This document shows positions 52,767-58,053 of a stretch of 58,053 nt of DNA, piece by piece. How positions within the stretch are numbered: the stretch's first letter is position 1; every line of letters begins with the position of its first letter. The translations under genes and the position numbers were made by a program. Source of the DNA: Pelagibius sp. (GTDB lineage Bacteria; Pseudomonadota; Alphaproteobacteria; Kiloniellales; Kiloniellaceae); contig JANQMC010000100.1 in NCBI GenBank assembly GCA_028280305.1, forward strand, positions 1-58,053, read 5' to 3'. The notes under the pieces are model-generated. The model searched no databases and was not told the DNA's origin. It was given only the letters and a program-made list of their open reading frames with translations.

Positions 52767-53291
52767 TCAAGCGGCGGCTATCCGTTTCCTGAGAATCAGC
52801 GCATCCACCGCCGGTCCCGAGGCCACACGGTAATAGCCGCTACGGCGGCCGGCCAAGCCAAACCCGAAGCTCTCATAGAAGGCCCACGCGCCCCGGTTGT
52901 TTTCCGCGACCTCAAGCTGAATCACGCCCGCGCCGCGATCCAACGCCGCAGCAATGCCGGCCTCGAGCAGCAGCCGGCCACTACCGGCGCGGCGGTGGCG
53001 GGGCAGCACACCCAAGCCCAGCACCTCGCTGGCGTCGATAACGACCTGACCCAGGAAAAAGCCGACAGGCTCCGAACCGGCAGCGGCGATCAGCGCGAAG
53101 CTGCCCGGCATCGCCAGCACCTCGGCCCAGGATCGGGCGGGCCAGGCCTCGCCGACATAGGTGGCGGCCGCGGCTTCAGGGCCGGCAGATGCTTCAGACG
53201 GCGCGTTCTCGTTGCCGTAACAGGCCGCCTGCAGCGCAGCCAGGAGCGACACCTCGCCGGGCGCGGCGGCGCGGATCTCGATCGCCGTCAC
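52767..53291 (-). CDS. rimI: Ribosomal-protein-alanine N-acetyltransferase RimI-like
   Basis: A 174-residue GNAT acetyltransferase. It has IEIRAAAPGEVSLLAALQ, the acetyl-CoA motif LGVLPRHRRAGSGRLLLEAG, and LEVAENNRGAWAFYESFGF, RSGYYRV near the C terminus. RimI acetylates the N-terminal alanine of S18. Between the first two elements it has an extra Ala/Pro-rich stretch. The GTG start overlaps the tsaB stop by 4 bases; tsaB-rimI is a conserved pair. Confidence 0.9.
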   Translation of the reverse strand: MTAIEIRAAAPGEVSLLAALQAACYGNENAPSEASAGPEAAAATYVGEAWPARSWAEVLAMPGSFALIAAAGSEPVGFFLGQVVIDASEVLGLGVLPRHRRAGSGRLLLEAGIAAALDRGAGVIQLEVAENNRGAWAFYESFGFGLAGRRSGYYRVASGPAVDALILRKRIAAA

Positions 53292-54025
53292 GGTGCGCGC
53301 TTTCGACCGGCGCCGTTGGGTTTGGGACCCCTGGTCTTTGGCGGCGTGACATCCGGCTCGCGCAGATAAAGCGGTGCCGCCGAGCCGGTCGCCGCGGCGC
53401 CGCGCCGGCGGAGATGCAGGGCGGCACGTTCGGCCAGCAGGGCGGCGTCGGCGGCACCGGCAGCGGCCGCCCGCAGACAGTCTCCGCGGCCGGCCCGCTC
53501 AAGCACCTGAAGCCCGCGATCGGCCGCATCGCCGGTCAGCAGCAGCGGGCCCTCGGGCAGCGATCCGCCAAGATCGTCCAGCGCAACCTCGCGCGGGTCG
53601 CCCAGGGGAACGAGGGAAACGTCGAAAAGCTGGAGAAAGACATCCTGCCGCTTTGAATCGATCAGGGCCGCGACCGTGCGCCCGGCCCGTTCCTCCACCG
53701 TAGCCGCAGCCGCCGAGACCTCGAAAGATGCGATGCCGATCAGCGGCAGGCGACGCGCCAGCGCCAGGCCGCGGGCGGTCGCCAAACCGATGCGCACGCC
53801 GGTAAAGCCGCCGGGCCCGGTGGTGACGGCCAGGGCATCCAACGCCTCGAAGCCACCGCCCCAATCGGCCATGACCTCGGCAATCATCGGCACCAGATGC
53901 TCGGACTGGCCGCGGGACATGATCTGGAAGCGCCGCGACGCAACGCCGCCCGCCGCCCAGACCGCCGTCGAACAGGCGCCGCCCGCCGCCTCGATCGCCA
54001 GGATTGCCGGTTCGGAAGAAGTCAC
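53288..54025 (-). CDS. tsaB: tRNA threonylcarbamoyladenosine biosynthesis protein TsaB
   Basis: TsaB is the structural partner of TsaD in making t6A at tRNA position 37. The 245-residue ASKHA-like protein has LAIEAAGGACSTAVW, the phosphate-like motif MSRGQSEHLVPMI, AVTTGPGGFTGVRIGLATARGLAL and ALIDSKRQDVFLQLF. The start is GTG at 54025, with GGAGA 8 bases upstream. It overlaps rimI by 4 bases (translational coupling). Confidence 0.94.
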   Translation of the reverse strand: MTSSEPAILAIEAAGGACSTAVWAAGGVASRRFQIMSRGQSEHLVPMIAEVMADWGGGFEALDALAVTTGPGGFTGVRIGLATARGLALARRLPLIGIASFEVSAAAATVEERAGRTVAALIDSKRQDVFLQLFDVSLVPLGDPREVALDDLGGSLPEGPLLLTGDAADRGLQVLERAGRGDCLRAAAAGAADAALLAERAALHLRRRGAAATGSAAPLYLREPDVTPPKTRGPKPNGAGRKRAP

Positions 54026-54171
54026 GGCCGCCGTCTCCAGGCCCTATCGCCCCGCCGCCGCTTCGTGCTAACAGGGCCGATCCCGTGATCGCCACCACGC
54101 GATTTCATCGAGCACGGTTTCGCCAAGCCCCACCTCACAAAGCCCCACTCCACAAAAGCTGCGCCTCCACC

Positions 54172-54738
54172 ATGCCCTTGATTCCCATCGCCACGCCCGA
54201 ATTCGATATCGACATCGCGCTGGCCTACGCCACCGCCGACAACGTGACCGGCAAACCGATCTACCGGCAAGCCGAAGCCCAACTGCATCCGCAGGCGGCC
54301 GAGGCCCTGCAGCGCGCCATCGCTCTGGCGGCCCCCCTGGGCCTGCGTTTCAGGGTCTTCGATGCCTTCCGGCCGGTCGAGGCCCAGTGGTGTCTCTGGG
54401 AGGCCTTTCCCGACCCGGAGTTCGTCGCCGATCCGAGACTTGGCTCCAACCACACCCGCGGCGTCGCGGTCGACCTGACGCTGATCGATGCCGCCAGCGG
54501 CGTCGAGCTGGACATGGGCACGGGCTTCGACGACTTCCGCCCGGCCGCTCACCACGGCCGCAGCGATGTCTCCGTCGAAGCGCAGCGCAACCGCGCCATC
54601 CTGCTGGGCGTCATGACGGCGGCAGGCTGGGACTGGAACCGCTACGAGTGGTGGCACTATCAGCTCTTCGATCCGCGGCGCTATCCCCTGCTGAGCGACA
54701 CCGCCGCGCCGCGGGCGCTGATGGGCGAACACACCTGA
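54172..54738 (+). CDS. D-alanyl-D-alanine dipeptidase (VanX/DdpX family)
   Basis: A 188-residue zinc peptidase that cleaves D-Ala-D-Ala. The metal and catalytic motifs are visible: RVFDAFRPVEAQ, SNHTRGVAVDLTLID (SxHxxGxAxD), MGTGFDDF and the EWWHYQLF box. No signal peptide, so it is probably cytosolic, recycling wall dipeptide or using it as a nutrient. The ATG at 54172 gives MPLIPIATPEFDIDIALAYAT; the upstream frame is long but does not fit. It is divergent from tsaB and converges with the nitroreductase gene. Confidence 0.92.
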   Translation: MPLIPIATPEFDIDIALAYATADNVTGKPIYRQAEAQLHPQAAEALQRAIALAAPLGLRFRVFDAFRPVEAQWCLWEAFPDPEFVADPRLGSNHTRGVAVDLTLIDAASGVELDMGTGFDDFRPAAHHGRSDVSVEAQRNRAILLGVMTAAGWDWNRYEWWHYQLFDPRRYPLLSDTAAPRALMGEHT

Positions 54739-54751
54739 GCGGGGGCAACCT

Positions 54752-55342
54752 CTAAAGCAGCTTGCAAGCCTCATCGAACTCCAGGCGCGGCGAACGGGGA
54801 TGCAGTTTCTCCGGGTCGCCGTGGCCGAGGTTGCAGAGGAAATTCGAGCGCCAGGCCGTTCCGGCGAAGAATTCTTCATCCACCTTGGCACGGTCGAAAC
54901 CGGACATGGGCCCGCAGTCGAGCCCCAGCGCCCGCGCGGCGATAATGAGATAAGCCCCCTGCAGGCTGCCGTTGCGCACCGCCGTCTGCTCGATGGCGGC
55001 GGGCTTTCCGGCGAACCAGCTGCGCGCGTCGGCATGGGGATACAACTTCGGCAAACTTTCATAAAATTCCATGTCATAGGCGATCACCGCGGTGGCCGGC
55101 GCCGCCATGGTCTTGTCGACATTGCCGGCGTCGAGCGCCGGGCGCAGACGCTCTTTGGCCTCTTTGCTGCGCAGGAATAAAACCCGCATCGGGCTGCAGT
55201 TGGCGCTGGTCGGCCCCATCTTCGCCAGGTCGTAGACGGCCTCCAGCAGAACATCGCTGACCTCCGCCGCCTGCCAAGCCGAATGGGTCCTTGCATTGCG
55301 GAAAATCTGGTCCAGGCCCGCATCGCTCAAGATTTCACTCAC
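54752..55342 (-). CDS. Nitroreductase family protein, RutE-like
   Basis: A 196-residue FMN oxidoreductase. It has [35 protein letters not shown] (FMN-binding), [21 protein letters not shown] and [10 protein letters not shown]. The pattern fits RutE/HadB-type malonic semialdehyde reductases, used in pyrimidine and uracil catabolism. No other rut genes are nearby, so the in vivo substrate is inferred. It converges with the dipeptidase gene across a 13-base gap. Confidence 0.88.
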   Translation of the reverse strand: MSEILSDAGLDQIFRNARTHSAWQAAEVSDVLLEAVYDLAKMGPTSANCSPMRVLFLRSKEAKERLRPALDAGNVDKTMAAPATAVIAYDMEFYESLPKLYPHADARSWFAGKPAAIEQTAVRNGSLQGAYLIIAARALGLDCGPMSGFDRAKVDEEFFAGTAWRSNFLCNLGHGDPEKLHPRSPRLEFDEACKLL

Positions 55343-55536
55343 GGCTTATCCCTTTCTTAAGCTCCAGCAGCCACCCTCGCCCGTAGCCGGGGCTACTTAA
55401 ACTTGTGGTTGCCCCCACGCGAAGCCGCTCCTGCTCGAAGCCGGCGGCCATACCTTGGCCTCTGGGCGTGGTATCGGCAAGTCCGATGCTTGGCCCGATG
55501 CTTCAGAGCAAAGAGGGATCGACGGAGGACGCTGAC

Positions 55537-56673
55537 ATGGTTGCGACGAGGTTCGCCGGGAAAAGCACCGCTTCGCTGCGCGCTTGGACGCAGAGGCGGA
55601 TTCTGCCGCTGGCGCTGGGTGCCATCCTTGGCATTCCACTGCTGATGCCGGCCGGCGGGGCCGCCGCGCAGGAAGCCACGCCGCGCCCGGCAACCGCCCA
55701 GGCGGTCAGCAGCGGTGGCGCGGTGGTGCTGATGTACCATCGCTTCGGGGAAGACAGCCTGCCATCGACCAACGTGCGCCTCGCCCAGTTCGAAGCCCAT
55801 CTCGACGAGCTGGCCAGCGGCGGCTATCGGGTTCTGCCGCTGCCGGAGATCGTCGCCGCCCTGGAGGAGGGCCGGCCGCTGCCCGACCGCGCGGTGGCCA
55901 TCACCGTCGATGACGGCGCCCTCTCGGTCTATACGGAAGCCTGGCCGCGGCTGCGCGCGCGCAACCTGCCGTTCACGGTTTTCGTCTCCAGCGAACCCCT
56001 GGACCGCAAGCTGCCCGGCTACCTGTCCTGGGATCAGCTGCGCGAGATGGTCGCCGCCGGCGGAGTCAGCGTCGGCAATCACGGCCACCGCCACAACCAC
56101 ATGACAATGCTGGACGCCGACGCACAACGCCGCAACATCGAAAAGGCCTCTCTGCGCCTCTTCGCCGAGCTTGGCGCCGCGCCGGAGATCTTCGCCTATC
56201 CCTATGGCGAGATCTCAGCCGAACTTCGGGCGACGGTAAGCGAACAGGGCTTCACCGCTGCCTTCGGACAGCACTCCGGCGCGATCGGCGGCATGACCGA
56301 CCGCCTGGCGCTGCCGCGCTTTCCGATCAACGAAGCCTATGGCGACATGGACCGCTTCCGTCTGGTCGCCAACACACTGCCGCTGCCGGTGCGCGAGATC
56401 ACCCCCGCGGACCCCTTCCTGCGCTCGGTGGCGCAGAACCCGCCGAGCTTCGGCTTCACCGTAGCCGGCGACATCGAGGACCTCAGCAACCTCAACTGTT
56501 TCGCCCGCGACGGGGAACCGGCGCTGACGCGTTTCGACAACAGGATCGAACTGCGGCTTGCGGGGCCCCTGCCGGCCGGACGGGCGCGGATCAACTGCAC
56601 CCTGCGCACCGAAGACGGCCGCTGGCGCTGGTTCGGCACCCAGTTCGTGGTGACCGATCAGGCGGTACAGTAG
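55537..56673 (+). CDS. Polysaccharide deacetylase family protein, secreted
   Basis: A 378-residue NodB-homology protein. Residues 1-50 hold a signal/anchor (TQRRILPLALGAILGIPLL). The catalytic domain has VVLMYHRFGE, TVDDGALSVYTEAWP (the acidic metal-site pair) and SVGNHGHRHNHMTML (metal-binding histidines), AYPYGEI, and a C-terminal beta domain of about 100 residues. It deacetylates a polysaccharide such as a cell-wall or capsule glycan; substrate unknown. The ATG at 55537 follows GGAGG at 8 bases spacing. An open frame begins 44 codons earlier but lacks a ribosome site. Confidence 0.88.
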   Translation: MVATRFAGKSTASLRAWTQRRILPLALGAILGIPLLMPAGGAAAQEATPRPATAQAVSSGGAVVLMYHRFGEDSLPSTNVRLAQFEAHLDELASGGYRVLPLPEIVAALEEGRPLPDRAVAITVDDGALSVYTEAWPRLRARNLPFTVFVSSEPLDRKLPGYLSWDQLREMVAAGGVSVGNHGHRHNHMTMLDADAQRRNIEKASLRLFAELGAAPEIFAYPYGEISAELRATVSEQGFTAAFGQHSGAIGGMTDRLALPRFPINEAYGDMDRFRLVANTLPLPVREITPADPFLRSVAQNPPSFGFTVAGDIEDLSNLNCFARDGEPALTRFDNRIELRLAGPLPAGRARINCTLRTEDGRWRWFGTQFVVTDQAVQ

Positions 56674-56740
56674 GCAGAGGAACGCAGAGGCAAAGACCGC
56701 CCGGTCGAAAGCCGCCGCCGCAAACCCAATTCTTCTTCGA

Positions 56741-57748
56741 TCAGCTGTCCTTGGGGAGATGCTCGAACCTGAGCCCGTCGAGGGCCAGAAGGTCGTTGCC
56801 GTTGATCAGCGACCGCAGGGCCTTCACGTAGACCTCGCCTTCCTCGGAATAGCTGGTCAGGCTGCCGGCCAGATGCAGGGCATTGGCGGTGCCCCCGAGG
56901 GCGCGCGCCTGGGCGCGGCGATCGCGCAGATCCTGATAGGCGCGATGACTGTTCAGGTTGTGGAGATAGGTGCGCACCGCCGACATCAGATCGGGAAAGG
57001 CCCGTACGCGAAAGTCATCCCGCTCCGCATCCCGCGGCGCCAGGCCGGGGCCCTTGTCGCCCCAGACACGCTGGCCGAAGAGCGCGTTGGCGTTGCGGGC
57101 GAAACGCGAACGGCCCCAGCCGCTTTCCTGAGCCGCCTGGGCCAGGGCGAGACTGGCCGGCACCAGATCGATGCGGCTGAGAATATCCGCGTCGTCCGAC
57201 GGCTCCGCACCATAAAAGTCCGCCACCCGATGCAGCCAAATCGCATCGCCGGCTTCGAGGCTTCCGACAGCGCGGGCGTTCAAGAGATCGACCACTCTCT
57301 TGCGAATGCGGGCGATCTCCGTGTTTCCTTTCAAGATCAGCGGCAGCAGACTGCGCAGGAACAAAGCCTTGCGCGCGTCGACATCGCTCAGGCTGTCGAT
57401 ATCCCGCGGCAGGCGGGCGACCGCCAGACGCGGTACTGCCGCCCCCTCCTGCAGCCTTTCCAGGGTATAGCCCTGCGCGTCGAAAAGCTTCGCGAGCTCG
57501 GCGGAGTCGCGCGGAGTCACGCGTTGCAGTGACGGCCCCTCCGCCAGCAGACCCAGTTCCCGCCAACCCGACGTCGGCGAGGGCTGGCCGCCCTGCCAAA
57601 GCGCCAGCAAGAGGCAAAACCCGAAAGCGAAGGAAAGCACCGCAACGCGGCCGGCAAGGTTGCGGTTCGTGCGGTCCAGAAAGTGTTGAATCCGGGGATG
57701 CCACCTGCGCATCAGATCGACGACCAGAACCGGCATAGCTGCCGCCAT
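56741..57748 (-). CDS. Bax-type glucosaminidase-domain protein
   Basis: A 335-residue inner-membrane protein with an N-terminal anchor (AVLSFAFGFCLLLALW) and a C-terminal glucosaminidase-like domain. The latter has SLALAQAAQESGWGRSRFARNANALFGQRVW, the lysozyme-like helix with the catalytic Glu, and SAVRTYLHNLNSHRAYQDLR, YSEEGEVYVKALRSLI. It resembles E. coli Bax, a putative cell-wall hydrolase. Cleavage of the glycan is inferred. It is convergent with the deacetylase gene. Confidence 0.85.
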   Translation of the reverse strand: MAAAMPVLVVDLMRRWHPRIQHFLDRTNRNLAGRVAVLSFAFGFCLLLALWQGGQPSPTSGWRELGLLAEGPSLQRVTPRDSAELAKLFDAQGYTLERLQEGAAVPRLAVARLPRDIDSLSDVDARKALFLRSLLPLILKGNTEIARIRKRVVDLLNARAVGSLEAGDAIWLHRVADFYGAEPSDDADILSRIDLVPASLALAQAAQESGWGRSRFARNANALFGQRVWGDKGPGLAPRDAERDDFRVRAFPDLMSAVRTYLHNLNSHRAYQDLRDRRAQARALGGTANALHLAGSLTSYSEEGEVYVKALRSLINGNDLLALDGLRFEHLPKDS

Positions 57749-57931
57749 TGATTCAATGCCTCCCCATAGCCTGCGAGACCGCTTAACAGAGGGGACGGTA
57801 GTCGAGCTTCACAAAGAATTCGTTATCGGCAAAGCGCCACGGCATGAACGTGCGTGAGGCTTTTTTGCGTCAACAGGACGCGGCGCGAGAATGAAAATGG
57901 TTGCCCGAACGAAACGACCGGACGCTGCCGC

Positions 57932-57951
57932 CTAGCGCCGTTCCGCGCTAG
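57932..57951. terminator. Hairpin across the NifU-like gene stop
   Basis: CTAGCGC and GCGCTAG pair over 7 bp with a 6-base loop. The TAG stop is part of the stem. There is no T-run, so a terminator role is possible but weak. Confidence 0.4.
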
Positions 57952-58053
57952 ACGACGGGGCGCACCTCGACGACCTCGGGGATGTAGTGCCGCAGCATGT
58001 TTTCGATGCCCATCTTCAGGGTCGCGGTCGAACTCGGGCAACCGGCGCAGGCA
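57948..58053 (-). CDS. NifU-like C-terminal (Nfu) protein, 3' end
   Basis: Only the last 34 codons and the stop are in the window. They read [20 protein letters not shown] and then [14 protein letters not shown], the Nfu domain end with its CxxC motif, the site that binds a [4Fe-4S] cluster for delivery. A homologue often lies next to tsaB-rimI in alphaproteobacteria. The rest of the gene is off the right edge. Confidence 0.88.
   Translation of the reverse strand, partial: ACAGCPSSTATLKMGIENMLRHYIPEVVEVRPVV

Noticed and set aside
52624..52833. 69-codon plus-strand reading frame in the mucR-rimI gap
   Set aside because: AT-rich, no family features, and it runs antisense into the rimI end.

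Overview
The window reads as an ordinary, high-GC chromosomal segment (mostly about 60-65 % GC by eye) from an alphaproteobacterium, most like the Rhodospirillales in the broad sense. The reasons are an Irr-type iron regulator beside fabA-fabB-fabI, a MucR/Ros regulator, the OlsA/OlsB ornithine-lipid pair, and two gene orders typical of that class (gyrB-recF-dnaN-dnaA-rpsT, and nifU ... tsaB-rimI-mucR-fur-olsB-olsA-miaB-phoH-ybeY-corC-lnt-XRE-metK-trmB-rimP-nusA-ylxR-infB-rbfA-truB-rpsO-pnp). I see no prophage, insertion sequence, CRISPR array, rRNA or tRNA gene.

Layout. 1-5.5 kb (minus): replication genes gyrB (cut by the window edge), recF, dnaN, dnaA, then rpsT behind a good promoter. 5.5-7.7 kb (minus): an enoyl-CoA hydratase, a small exported protein and mutM. 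7.8-14.7 kb (plus): ubiE, ubiB, coaBC, dut, an Rrf2 regulator, cysK and a MoeB/ThiF-type E1 enzyme. 14.7-18.5 kb: cupin, BMP-type binding protein, 2-hydroxyacid dehydrogenase and a secreted SH3 protein. 18.6-21.9 kb (minus): irr, rubrerythrin, a CCG-domain Fe-S protein and a DUF3501 protein. 22.3-25.0 kb (plus): the unsaturated fatty acid operon fabA-fabB-fabI. 25.1-30.0 kb: a divergent pair, a membrane-anchored ATP-grasp protein and a 1148-residue SAM/cyclase/ATPase/TPR protein. 30.0-43.6 kb (minus): a phosphodiesterase, then the translation and RNA-decay block pnp back to rimP, trmB, metK and an XRE regulator. 43.7-53.3 kb (minus): envelope and RNA genes lnt, corC, ybeY, phoH, miaB, olsA, olsB, then fur, mucR and rimI. 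53.3-58 kb: tsaB, a D-Ala-D-Ala dipeptidase, a nitroreductase, a polysaccharide deacetylase, a Bax-type glucosaminidase and the 3' end of a NifU-like gene.

The most interesting signals are regulatory rather than new genes. (1) A near-perfect iron control element lies 4 bases upstream of the -35 of the rubrerythrin operon, next to irr. (2) The rimP-nusA-infB operon has a textbook attenuator, a 9-bp long-range helix ending beside its Shine-Dalgarno sequence, and a TTG start. (3) The pnp terminator contains the start codon of the next gene, whose first codons are read from the terminator stem and its T-tract. (4) The irr-fabA gap predicts a leader of about 220 nt with a hairpin at its 5' end and a long-range helix. 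(5) The XRE regulator and mucR have palindromes in their own promoters. (6) The last third or so of lnt's C-terminal domain drops abruptly in GC. Two ~120-bp copies of one palindromic repeat sit at convergent gene ends, and several short in-frame tandem repeats have expanded inside TrmB, OlsB and the cysK stop.

Limits: everything here is by eye. Homology calls rest on recognised motifs, and promoter and RNA-structure calls are consensus matches that have not been computed or tested.
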